64,000 bases of DNA from Anolis sagrei (taxonomy: Eukaryota; Chordata; Lepidosauria; Squamata; Anolidae). Position 1 is the first letter of the stretch, and each line of letters opens with the position of its first letter. The stretch lies in contig NC_090023.1 in NCBI RefSeq assembly GCF_037176765.1, positions 214,146,506 to 214,210,505 of the forward strand, read 5' to 3'. The notes beneath the pieces were generated by a model. The model had not been told where the DNA came from and did no database searches. It saw nothing but the letters and a program-made list of their open reading frames with translations. Positions 54,104 through 64,000 of the stretch are shown piece after piece. The position numbers were made by a program, and so were the translations under genes.

Positions 54104-56060
54104 CTAGAAAGTTATTGCTGTGCAATTCTACCTGCAGTATGATGTGTATTCTTTGTGTAGAAAAACTTGTTCTTTTAGTTCTGCTCGTTTTTTCAGAAGG
54201 AGCTAGAAAAAGCAGAGTCATCACTAATCTTTTGTTTCTGTTACCTAATCGGTGAGCTGGTCAGGTCAAAGCATCATGCCTCATGAGAATGCACAAAACA
54301 ACAACAAGCAGCTCTGTATTTAAAAATGAGAGAATTGTCTGGCATTCTCTCTCTTCCCTCAGGTTTTTATTGTCACATTTCTGTGGAAAATTACTCAGTC
54401 TGTCAACATAAGAATATTTTGTGGAAAAATAAACATTAAAAAGTTTAATGCAAGATATTTGAAAATTCTATATGTGTAGTGTCCTATTTTTAAAATCTGC
54501 ATGGATGTAGATTGATGCATAGTCATGTGTCATGTTAACCTGGTTAGAAGTTTTTGCAGTACGATGAAAGTTATTTAAAATAGTCTTTGGAGCAGTCAAT
54601 TGCTTAGTTATGGCATCACAGACCTATAATAAATCATAGAAGGTTGTTTCTAAAATGACTAGCATGTTTACGGATTTTTATATTTATCTGAAGCTATTTT
54701 AAGATGCTTTAGTTTTTAAAATAGGTTTTTGTAATTTAAGAAAGGAGATATAGACTTCAGTTGCACATAGTTCAGAATTTTAACTGGCTAGCTGCCTGTA
54801 CTGTTACATACTTATCCTACTGACTTATGAAAGTATGCCATGGTCCAGCCCAGTTTATTTTTAGCTTATATCCTTGGCATCACTTGAAACAAAGCTTTGC
54901 CATATTTTAAGCAAACATAATCATGAAAAAGTAGGGAAGTGAAACAGTTGTTGTTTCTTCAAGGTACCTGGCTTTTCACAGCTTAAATTTAGTATATTAA
55001 ATTACTGGTGTAATCAGCCATTTAATTTTATATAGACAAAGCTGAAATAATGAATTTATAACTAAAGGTTAGACCAGCATGATTTACTGAACTAGATTTT
55101 TTAGTATGTAGCTGTGAACATTTTGGTAGAAGATGCAATCTCTTTTCACAACTGAAATATCACCACTGTACTTATCAATCCTTTTGGGTACTTTGATCTT
55201 AGAATTATGTTGCCATATTTCAATCACTATCTTAACTACTTGCCACATATTGTGATTGTTTTCACATTTCTTAAACTTTGTTATGTGTTTTCATTTCTGT
55301 TACTTAGGCTATTTCATAACATGCCAATAGTTATTAGGCCAATTAAGACAAACCATTTAGCTGAAGATATTCTTCCTATAATAGAGCAAATATGCCACAA
55401 CATCCATGCTATTTTTTGCCAGTTCAGAAGGGGGGGAGAGTATGTGATCCATCTTCCTTGCTTGTGGCTCTTTATGAGTTTAAATGTTTTGTCTTAAATT
55501 ATGTGTGGTGTACGCACTGACCTGCTGCTTTATGAGGAGAAGCAGTTTTTTTGGTTGAAATAAACCATATTTGTCTTGGAGCAACTATTCATCTAGGGAA
55601 CTGGAGCTTTTTGAGGGACATGTGTGGAACCTAAGTAGGTCTTACAACATTCTGCTTCATTTCTACAGGCTCATGTATACCCTTTACACCGATTGAATCT
55701 TGCGTTACTATTTTTTAAAATGCTAAATAATAGTGTATCTAGGCCTTTAGTGTTGACTGGACTTAGCAAAGGAAAGATTTAGGATGGCATAACCTTGCTA
55801 TGAAATGAAAGAAAAAACATCAAATTCTATTGTGTAACTGACCATACTTTCTAAATAATTATGAAAAGTTTAGGTATAATATTGTGCTTGAATGTGCAAG
55901 GTCATGTTCTGTGCAAGAGGTGAAGAGATTGGAAAAGAATGTTACTATTTGTTTGTTTGTTTATTTAATTTAGCCATGTAAGAATCTTGACTGTGATAGC
56001 CTATTAGCAAGTGGTATGTGGGGGTCTGCTCCTTTTATGGCATGATAAAGCAAAGACTTA
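54104..56060. other. NT5C2 intron 1 stretch without recognised features
   Basis: AT-rich sequence; I see no exon, RNA gene or classifiable repeat. Open frames such as 55207-55497 lack family resemblance and splice context. Confidence 0.5.
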
Positions 56061-56068
56061 ATCTATAA

Positions 56069-56509
56069 CAGTGTTTCTCAACCTAGGGGTCAGGACCCGG
56101 GGGGGGGGGGGGTCATGAGTGGGGGGGGGGGTGTTAGAGGGGTTGCCAAAAACCATCAGAAAACAGTATTTTCTGTTTGTCATGGGAGTTCTGTGTGGAA
56201 GGTTTGGCCCAATTCTGTTGTTGGTGGGGTTCAGAATGCTCTTTGGTTGTAGGTGAACTATAAATCTCAGCAACTACAACCCCCAACTGTCAAGGTCAAT
56301 TTTCCCCCAAACTCCACCAGTGTTCACATTTGGGCATTTTGAGTATTTGTGCCAAGTTGGTCAGATCCATCATTGTTTGAGTCCGATTCATAACAGTAGA
56401 AGAATTACAGTTATGAAGTAGCAACAAAAGTAATGTTATGGTTGGGGGTCACCACCACATGAGGAACTGTATTAAGGGGTTGCGGCATTAGGAAGGTTGA
56501 GAAACACTG
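56069..56509. mobile_element. Non-autonomous hAT element, SPIN-like, 441 bp, with TSD
   Basis: cagtgtttctcaacctaggg ... gaaggttgagaaacactg, flanked by atctataa (56061-56068) and atctatag (56510-56517). The right end ('gattcataacagtagaagaa', 'ggtcaccaccacatgaggaa') is SPIN-like. A shorter relative of 14896-15631, lacking part of the repeated internal module. Two G-runs near 56100-56130 may be unstable or misassembled. Confidence 0.85.
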
Positions 56510-56517
56510 ATCTATAG

Positions 56518-58200
56518 TGTTAACTGTTTTATTACTATTACTAGTTTGGATACTTGGCGTTGCCTGGGTTATTAGAAGAAGTCATTTTTTATTTTAAAAA
56601 ATGCATAAGATTGTGTGTCTACTACAACTCACATCATGCCAGATTAACTCCCTGAAACTCCATCAATACTTTAAGTTTGTGATGTTGGACAAATTTACTC
56701 TAGCTGCATTATGACTGGAGTTCAGTATTCTCTCCAGCTGCAGGATGAATTACAACTCCCACCATGGTGGGTCAGACCCGTCAAATCCCTCCCGTACATT
56801 CAGTTGGTCATGGGGGTTCTGTGTGCCAAATTAGGTCCAAGCCCATCATTGGTGCAGTTTGGAGTGCTCTTTGATTGGAAGTGAACTATAAATCCAAGTA
56901 CCTACAACTAACAAATGTCAAGACTGTTTTCACTCCAAACCCACCAGTATTCAAATTGTGACATATTGAGTATGTGTGCCGAATTTAGTGCAGATCTATT
57001 GTTTGCATTCACAGTGCTCTCTGGATATAGGTGAACTATAATTCCTATAAATGAAGGATAATTTTTCCCCAAAGCCCTCCTTTATTTTTTGTTGGTCATG
57101 GGGGTTCCGTTTGCCAAGTTAGGTCCAGGACCATCGTTGGTGAGGTTCAGAGTGTTCTTTGATTGCGGGTGGACTATAAATCCCAATACCTATAACAGCT
57201 ATATATCAAGGTGAATTTCCCCCCAAACCTCTTCAGTATTTTTCGTCGGTCCTCAGGGCTCTGTGTGCCATATGTGGTCCAGGTCCATTGTCATTGGGGG
57301 TCACAGTGCTTTGATTTGATGCAGGGTGAACTACAACTTCCCTCATGTGGAGTCAATCCCCTAAACTCCTCCAGTATGTTTAGTTGCTGTTTAGTTATTA
57401 TTATTATTATTAACTTTATTTGTACCCCGCTAGCATCTCCCGAAGGACTCGATGCGGCTTACACGGGCCGAAGCCACAAAACACAATACAATAGAAAACA
57501 TAACACAGCAATAAACAAAGCAAATCAAACAATTAAGCAAAATAACCACAATGACAATACATCAAGACACTATTAAAACTGGTTCGGCCAACGCAATGGG
57601 GTACAGGGTTAAAAGTGCTGAGATGGCAGGAGGAACGTAGGATTAAAAGTGCGGTGTGCAGCAACATTAGTTGTGCTAAAGTGCATCTAGGACTTGGGAT
57701 GGGGATTCCTAATCTGCGAAGGCACATCGGAACAACCAAGTTTTTAGGTTCCTTCTGAAAACTGCCAGAGTAGGGGCCAGTTATGCTCTGTTTGTTGTGC
57801 AGAAAGAGTTGAAACGAGTAGGAAAGGGTTAAGGGAGAGGCAGTGGGCAGGATCATGCAAATTCCATGCCAGTGGAGAGAGAAAAAAACACTAGGATATC
57901 TGTGGTGGAGGGAAAATGTAAAATCTGGGATGAAATTGTCCCCGAATGAAAGCATTCTTTGGGTGGTGGGCAGTATGGTGTTTAGGGAGGACATTGGCAT
58001 GGATTGGGCTACATGTTCATGGTGCTCACTATAACCTGAAATGTCATTGGAGGGAGTGCTTTCAGTGGCTCCTCAGCACTGGGTTAAAGCTGTTTGTGGA
58101 AGTGGAAGCCTGTCTGTGGAAGTGGTCACTCCAGCCACACACATACATACATACTTTCATTTTTATTATGGATCTAGACTAGATATAGATAGATACAGTG
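56518..58200. mobile_element. Large diverged composite repeat, class uncertain
   Basis: Begins near 'ggatacttggcgttgcctgg' and repeats the module 'gttggtcatgggggttctgt ... ctctttgattg ... actataaatcc' three or four times, then ends near 'tactttcatttttattatgg'. The module is shared with the hAT elements at 14.9 and 56.1 kb. A minus-strand LINE 3' end is inserted at 57393-57780. Confidence 0.5.
57393..57780 (-). mobile_element. CR1/L2-type LINE 3' end inside the composite repeat
   Basis: (TTA)n, then 'tttgtaccccgctagcatct', 'gaaggactcgatgcggctta' and further 'ggcacatcggaacaaccaag', in inverted LINE order. Confidence 0.65.
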
Positions 58201-58538
58201 TTTCCTCTATATTAATTATAATGTACGCTAAGAAAAAAGTGTAATAGTTCTTAATGTTGCATAGAAACCTTGCTGGAGGAAATGAACTGATCATTATCAT
58301 ACAAATCCAGATTAAAATTATCAGTTTAAAATTATGATGCAAACAGTATATGTATCCATATGTCATAACTATACAGGCTACTGGTTTGGTGTATTGAATT
58401 ATTCATTAAAAGGAAATGGTATCTGTCAGATAGTTGTATTGTCATTCAAGTACTGCTGCATTTTTTAAAACAGGAAATGGTTATACAACAGTCTTGTGAA
58501 ACCTGATTTCAAGCATAGTTATCTTTTTATTCTTGCAG

Positions 58539-58571
58539 TGTTAAGTGACCATTGGCCAGAGTTTTAAAAAA
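58539..58571 (+). other. NT5C2: NT5C2 exon 2, 5'UTR part
   Basis: The exon starts after the acceptor TTCTTGCAG (AG at 58537-58538). Thirty-three untranslated bases precede the ATG. Confidence 0.75.
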
Positions 58572-58672
58572 ATGACAACCTCATGGAGTGACCGATTACA
58601 AAATGCAGCTGATCTCCCTGCAAATATGGATGGGCATGCTATGAAGAAGTATCGCCGGGAAGCATATCATCG
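58572..58672 (+). CDS. NT5C2: NT5C2 first coding exon (N-terminus)
   Basis: The ATG opens [20 protein letters not shown] then [13 protein letters not shown] and two bases of an arginine codon, ending at a GTGAGC donor. Human NT5C2 begins [20 protein letters not shown] then [14 protein letters not shown], so identity is unmistakable and the split codon matches. NT5C2 (cN-II) is the cytosolic purine 5'-nucleotidase of the HAD superfamily, hydrolysing IMP and GMP and transferring phosphate to nucleosides, as a tetramer activated by ATP. This exon holds only the N-terminal segment; the catalytic DMDYT motif exon (following VFVNRSLAMEKIKCFGF in human) is not found before the window ends. Confidence 0.97.
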
Positions 58673-59165
58673 GTGAGCTTTTTATGTAACATTAAACCTG
58701 GGAATAAGAACAAAAAGTGTCTGTGTTTCTCAGGCTGATTGCAGTTGTGGTTTTGATTTGCAAGTTCTGATGTGATATGAAATTAAACTGAGGCTTTTTG
58801 CAAGCTAATCTATTGGCAGGACATCATTTTGTGGATTATTCTGGGGCTTACTGCCCTGAATGTGATGTACCAGACAACCTTCCAAGTAAAGCCTTCCTGT
58901 TCTTCACTGGTACCTCAGGCATCTCTTCTGCATAGGTCCCCTCCCCCCGAGCGGATTCCTATCCTGTTGGGTCTCATTCTTTGCTTCTAGGTGTACAAAG
59001 CACCTATTAGCAGTGTATTACTTTCACAAACATTGCCACCATTGATCAGTCTTAAATAAATCTATGCTATATTATGGAGTTACAGATAAGGTTGTCATTC
59101 TTCCATATTTTATTTAAGGCTAGAAAGGGGACATATGTAAAGATGGGGTTAGGATTCACTTATAG

Positions 59166-59300
59166 CAGTGGTTCTCAACCTGTGGGTCCCCAGATGTTTT
59201 GGCCTTCAACTTCCAGAAACCCTAGCAGCTGGTGAACTGGCTGGGATTTCTGGGAGTTGTAGGGCAAAACTCCGGGGGACCCGCAAGTTGAGAACCACTC
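59166..59300. mobile_element. 135-bp palindromic hAT MITE with perfect TSD
   Basis: cagtggttctcaacctgtgg ... gcaagttgagaaccactc. acttatag occurs at 59158-59165 and 59301-59308. NT5C2 intron 2. Confidence 0.9.
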
Positions 59301-59369
59301 ACTTATAGGTTATGAGTGGATCATGAGAAAGCAATGTCCTATGAACTGTATCTCCTATAATATAGGCAA

Positions 59370-59775
59370 GCTATTTTTTTATTTATTTGCAGTATTTATA
59401 TACTGCCTTTCTCACCCCTGGGGGGACTCAAAGCGGTTTACACATAAATAATGGCAAGATTCAATGCCTTACGTTGGGCACCAATACAATGCCAAAACAA
59501 ACAATTGTCATAGTAAAACCACAATTAAATATAAATCAAAATTGAAATAATACATCAACAAGCATTAAAACAATAAAACAGTGTTGTCAGTCGAATCGCC
59601 ATTCCAGTCAATGTCCTTCTAAAATGCTACAGACATGTATTGTCCGAAGGCCTGGTCCCAGAACCATGATGTTAATTTTATTTCTAAAAGCCAGGAGAGA
59701 GGGAGCGGCTCTTACCTCATTTGGGAGTGTTTTCTATAGGCGGGGGCCACAGCCGAGAAGTTATATCCGTACTTT
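59370..59775 (-). mobile_element. CR1/L2-type LINE 3' end with ORF2 remnant
   Basis: (TTTA) tail, 'ctgcctttctcacccctggg', then near 59640-59760 'ggcctggtcccagaaccatg' and 'ggcgggggccacagccgaga', the inverse of the SRAFSAVAP...-type C-terminus seen at 14240. Confidence 0.75.
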
Positions 59776-60984
59776 GAAGGCTGTTATGGTGCCAATATTT
59801 TCTGCTACCTCAAGAACAGTCTGATGTTTAAAGAAGAGTGATACTGTGAAGGGAGCACTAAGGTTGTTTCATTTTCCCCTCTTAGGATGTAGATAGAAAG
59901 GCAGACAGGTATTCCTATTCACAGCTTGGATGCCTTTGCCAATCACTATTTAAAGACAATACAAAAGAAAGTTTTGCCCCATGGCTTTATTCTCCATGAG
60001 TGACCAGACAAGTGGATGGTGCAAAACTTGACACAAAGAAGGAAAAATATTTTGTAAGCTATAGAATATGAGTAGCACAATGCAGCCATGGATAGTATGC
60101 AGCCGTTCCCGCAAAATTGTCTTTATGTCCTCTGACCAATTTTTTTCTGACTTGTTTTGTCTCGGCTAGAAGCCTATAGGAGTTATGATTGACTTTTTAA
60201 ATAGGTTTCCATTCCCCCTACTCTTCTTAACATAAAATGTACCCATCTTTTAAAACTAGATGTGTTTTATTTTGTTTTGTTTCACATTGAGCTACAAAGG
60301 TCTTCACATTACAGAAAATTGGCCCCTAGTTTCTCAAGTTGCCTTTCTCTGCAATGGAAGAATCAAGGGAATGTTATCATAATTTAAATCTATATAGTTT
60401 TTACTCTGCTTGTAAATAGATGGTTGCCGCTGAAGAAAGACTAAAATTGTATTAACAGGTGTTCAAAAGGAAATAGTTAAACTTGATTGTCATCTCTGTT
60501 ACTTTTGCTTCGTGTATCAAAAATAGTCTGTCCCTGTTTGTGGGGTGGAAGGATTAATTACGGATTTAGTGATGTAATGGAAAAAATTTTTTTTTGCCTG
60601 TTGCATAGTCTATGCTGGTAGTTCCAAGATATCCTGAATAGTTGTACCACATTGCTAAACATTCCAAAAATTGTTTATTAAATATAAATATTGAGAACAT
60701 GTAGTTTATTAATGCAGAAATTAGCTTTATATAAACAGTGATTACATGAGGACACATTCAGCCTCTCCTTATGTCAGATAGTATATAACATAGTGAATAA
60801 GATCATGATTTCCATGTGGGTTGGTCTGCTCTTTGTGAAATTGTGGGAAGCTTCTGTAGCTGTTTGCTGAGAGAGCCTCCCTCCGTGACGGAGCCCACGC
60901 ATGTCCAATATACCCAGCCCGTTGAAGACCAGAGTCAGAGCGAAGCTGCAAGCACCAGCAGCAATGGCCAGGAGAAATAGTGGT
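59776..60984. other. NT5C2 intron 2 stretch without recognised features
   Basis: Nothing recognised apart from short homopolymers; the next NT5C2 exon is not here. Confidence 0.5.
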
Positions 60985-60999
60985 GCCTATTGGAAAGAG

Positions 61000-61375
61000 A
61001 AGCCATGACCTATGAGAAGTGGCCTAGGAACTGGGGTATGTTTATACTGGACAAGAAAAGATTAAGAGGTGACATGATAGGTATTCTCAAATCTTTGAAA
61101 GGATGTCACATTGAAGATAGGGCAAGCTTGTTTTCTGTTGCTCTACAGATTAATGGATTCAGATTGCAAGAAAAGAGATTTCACGTGAATATTAGGAAAA
61201 CCTTTCTGATGGAAAGAGCTGTTCAGCAGTGGAATATGCTGCCTTGGAGTGTGACAGAGTCTCCTTTGGAGGTTTTTAAAGAGAGGCAGGATGGTCATCT
61301 GTTGGTTGTGCATTGATTGTGTATGCCTGCATGGCAGGGGGTTGGACTGGATGGCCCTTAGTGCCCAGGATTGCA
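61000..61375 (+). mobile_element. CR1 LINE 3' end
   Basis: 'aagaaaagattaagaggtga', 'gctgttcagcagtggaatat', 'gtctcctttggaggttttta' and 'ggggttggactggatggccc'. Longer than the 40203 copy but without terminal ATTCTATG repeats. Confidence 0.75.
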
Positions 61376-61629
61376 CAGGAAAATCATTAAAAATAGTTAG
61401 TGAATGTTTTGTTTCAAGTTCTATTGACATGTTACACATCAATCTTAGTTGCCCTTGAGTGAAAAAAAACATTTTTGGATTAGTCCAAATTACTAGGGTT
61501 TCTGTTCCACCCTAAATAGCTTACATGTATGCTATACACAGCCTATATAATGTCAGAATGTCCAAACATGCTCTCTAAATCTGCTAAAACTCAAGCACCA
61601 CATCTGGTGTTTTGTGTATAGCATGTAAG

Positions 61630-61850
61630 CAAGATCATTCCTGATTAGTGCTTGGATACCAGATGCTATAGGTTGTATTTCAGAGGAAATAACTTGCTAA
61701 ACCACATCGAAGTATTTATTTATTTATTATTTGACTTGTATACCGCTACTCCCAGTTTGGCTCGGAGCGGTTATTCTTTGCCTAAGAAACCAAGTAAATT
61801 TCATGGGGTAACAGGTGGCTTGAAGGCGGCATGTATGCAGACACATGGCA
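61630..61850 (+). mobile_element. 5S-rRNA-derived SINE interrupted by a LINE fragment
   Basis: 'gattagtgcttggatacca' and 'gatgctataggttgtatttc' are 5S-like; the body is broken at about 61713-61772 by 'cttgtataccgctactccca', then resumes 'attctttgcctaagaaacca' and 'aggtggcttgaaggcggcat'. Confidence 0.65.
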
Positions 61851-61904
61851 ATATACAGTGCATAGATTCAATTAGGGAAGCCAAGACTCTTGTGTTTGCA
61901 AGAA

Positions 61905-62160
61905 CTGTTAGTCATGAAACCATTGAGTTGGAAGGAGCTTATGGCTCATTGAACCCAATCTCCTGCTCAATGCAGGATGTCCATCTAAAGCATTTCCAGC
62001 AGGCAGCTGTCCAGATTCATTTTGAAGATATCCAGTGGAGGAGGCTCCACCAATTCAATAGTTAGTTGTTTAATTGCTTAGCCACTCTTATTGTCAAGAA
62101 ATTCCTTCTAATGTTCAATTAATATCTATCCTCCTGCAGAGGAAAACCATTGAACCTGGT
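61905..62160 (-). mobile_element. CR1 LINE 3' end
   Basis: 'aaaccattgagttggaagga', 'atatccagtggaggaggctc' and 'gaaattccttctaatgttca' are inverted CR1 3' sequence. Confidence 0.7.
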
Positions 62161-62431
62161 CCTCCCCCCAGGACCAGGTTCATGACACCTTATTATTAAA
62201 ATATTAATAACAAAGTGTCATGGAAGTCTCTCATTCATCAAGGTTGACTTTATGGCAATTCAGGCACAAAACATAGTAAGCAAAACTTCAAAAAAAAAAA
62301 AAAAAAGCTTGTTTCTACTTGAGATATTACGTTGAACTCAGATTGCCAAAACCTTTCAATTGATGTGCTGTACTAGACCCTTTTCTGTCCATGAACAAAA
62401 TGTCATCAGTACTTTTTTCTATGTTCGAAAT

Positions 62432-62665
62432 ATAAGGTAAAGGTAAAAGTTTCCCCTTGACATTAAGTCCAGTCTTGTCCGACTCTGGAGGGTGATGCTC
62501 ATCTCCATATCTAAGCCAAAGAGCCAGCATTGTTTGTAGATGCCTCCAAGGTCATGTGACTGGCATGACTGCATGGAGCCCCATTACATTCCCACTGGAG
62601 CAATACCTATTGATCTACTCACATTTGCATGTTTTTGAACTGCCAGGTTGGTAGAAGCTGTTCTA
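62432..62665 (-). mobile_element. Sauria SINE, promoter end missing
   Basis: 'gtttccccttgacattaagt', 'gtccgactctggagggtgat', 'tgactggcatgactgcatgg', stopping at 'gccaggttggtagaagct'; the tRNA-like head is absent. Confidence 0.8.
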
Positions 62666-63206
62666 GATATACCCGATTCTTATTGATTGTGCAGGACCTT
62701 CCAACCTTTCCTAATCAGTTATAAGATTCTTGAACAACCTTTTATCCTTGTTTCATATTGTAGTTAAAGTTTTGTGCTATACCTAATTAAATAAATGCCA
62801 TTTTTTCTTTATAAGAATAAAATTTCTTCAGGGTCTCCTAAGAATCCATTCAAGATGCCTGTAATTGATTGGGGATGCTTCCATCAAGATATTTTATTCT
62901 AAAATTATAAATACTTCACTGGTCATTGGTCTTTGGAAGTTTTTAGACCTAAGCATGATTGCTATGATAGCTAAAACTTGGAGCTGATTGTAATATAATA
63001 CAAAATATTATACCAGTTGGCTGTTTTGTGCAAATTTTGACAGCAGTCTTTCTTTGAGATTGTTTAACCTTTAAAGAGAATATCAATCCAATACCCGATA
63101 GAACAGATACTTAAATTGCATGGACAAGTATATTTCTGTGGGTTTTCAGTGGACAGTTTAGCCTTTTAAATAAATGTGCAGAGTGAAACACAGTGTATAT
63201 ATGCTT

Positions 63207-63453
63207 AGTAAAGGTAAAGGTTTCCCCTTGACATTAAGTCTAGTCGAGTCTGACGCTGGGAGGTGGTGCTCATCGCCATTGCCTTCCTGTCAGAGCAATA
63301 CCTATTGATCTACTCACATTTTCATATTTTCAAACTGCTAGGTTGTCAGAAGCTGGGACTAATGATGGGTGCTCACACTGCTCTGCGAACTGCTGACCTT
63401 TCAGTCAGCCAGTTCTGCAGTCAGTGGTTTAACCTACTGCACCACCGCAGTCC
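63207..63453 (-). mobile_element. Sauria SINE, internally deleted
   Basis: 'aaaggtttccccttgacatt', 'atctactcacattttcatat' and the inverted promoter end 'tggtttaacctactgcacca'. The segment with 'gtctacggacaac' is missing. A C-run (63454-63467) follows. Confidence 0.8.
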
Positions 63454-63467
63454 CCCCCCCCCCCCCC

Positions 63468-64000
63468 AATGCATAGTCTTAGCCAAAAATATGAATAGAG
63501 GGGAATGATAGCTTTTGATGTCTATTTGATAAAATGCTATTTAGGATTGCAAATGCTGCAAATAAATATATATACAAAACAGGGAGAAACCATTATAAAG
63601 CAATGAGAAAGCAGTCCTCATCTTCAGGTATTATTTGCATTATTAGGATTCCAGCATATTTATTTCATGGTCCCCTCCCCCTCCTCTTTAGAGGAATAGT
63701 TAATGCCATCTTTACATCTTATATCCTTTTGAAGACCAGTGGTTCTTTCATAACATTTTCTTTACCAGAGACCCATTTAAAATATATTTGTTGCCAGACT
63801 ATCAAGACTTAACTCAATATTTTAAACACTGAAGTGCATCAAGTATCTATTTAGAGTTGCCCATCAAGGATTTCTGGATTTGAAGAGAGGAGAGAATTAA
63901 TAAATGTGCAGGCTCCGATTTTTATTATTTTTATTATTTTTATTCTTTCCCTCCCTGTGAGGACATTGTGGCCTCCTGAAGGTCTGTCGGCCATAGATTA
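63468..64000. other. End of window, no recognised features
   Basis: NT5C2 intron 2 sequence with a (TTTTA)-like run near 63920-63945; nothing classifiable. Confidence 0.4.

Noticed and set aside
55207-55497. 96-codon + frame
   Set aside because: Hydrophobic, AT-rich chance frame without similarity or splice context.

Overview
The window looks like a piece of a squamate genome, probably an iguanian or Anolis-like lizard. I infer this from the repeats: tRNA-derived SINEs of the Sauria type with a Bov-B-like tail, 5S-rRNA-derived SINEs, CR1/L2 and Bov-B/RTE LINEs, Penelope-like retroelement pieces, SPIN-like hAT elements and many short palindromic MITEs. Only three protein-coding loci can be supported. 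Their order and orientation match the vertebrate PCGF6-INA-NT5C2 neighbourhood (human 10q24). No prokaryotic feature, CRISPR array or viral genome is present.

Layout: (1) 1-3994, + strand, the last three coding exons of PCGF6 (variant PRC1 subunit). The 3'UTR probably runs to about 5.5-5.6 kb. (2) 5.6-11.4 kb, intergenic, with old SINE/LINE/hAT relics. (3) 24454-13593, - strand, the complete three-exon coding sequence of INA (alpha-internexin), 479 codons. Exon 1 is very GC-rich. Intron 1 ends against a 1.9-kb minisatellite, and the 3'UTR contains a palindromic Penelope-derived insertion. (4) 24.6-40.7 kb, the interval between the divergent INA and NT5C2 genes, dense in nested transposons. 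About 190 bp upstream of the INA start codon lies a 677-bp terminal-inverted-repeat element carrying degenerate telomere-like repeats, inserted into a Penelope fragment with a 9-bp target duplication. (5) 40.8-64 kb, + strand, the 5' part of NT5C2: a CpG-rich promoter and probable non-coding exon 1 ending at 40994, a 17.5-kb intron, the first coding exon (58539-58672, ATG at 58572), then part of intron 2. The NT5C2 catalytic exons lie outside.

The genes are physically linked but not functionally coupled: PCGF6 and INA converge tail to tail, and INA and NT5C2 diverge head to head. The most unusual material is non-genic: the TIR/telomere-like element next to the INA promoter, two ~200-bp palindromes with hammerhead-ribozyme-like cores and perfect 12-bp target duplications, a higher-order tandem array just inside NT5C2 intron 1, and stacks of nested MITEs around 44-46.4 kb. 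All identifications were made by eye from translations and motif recognition; no database search was run.
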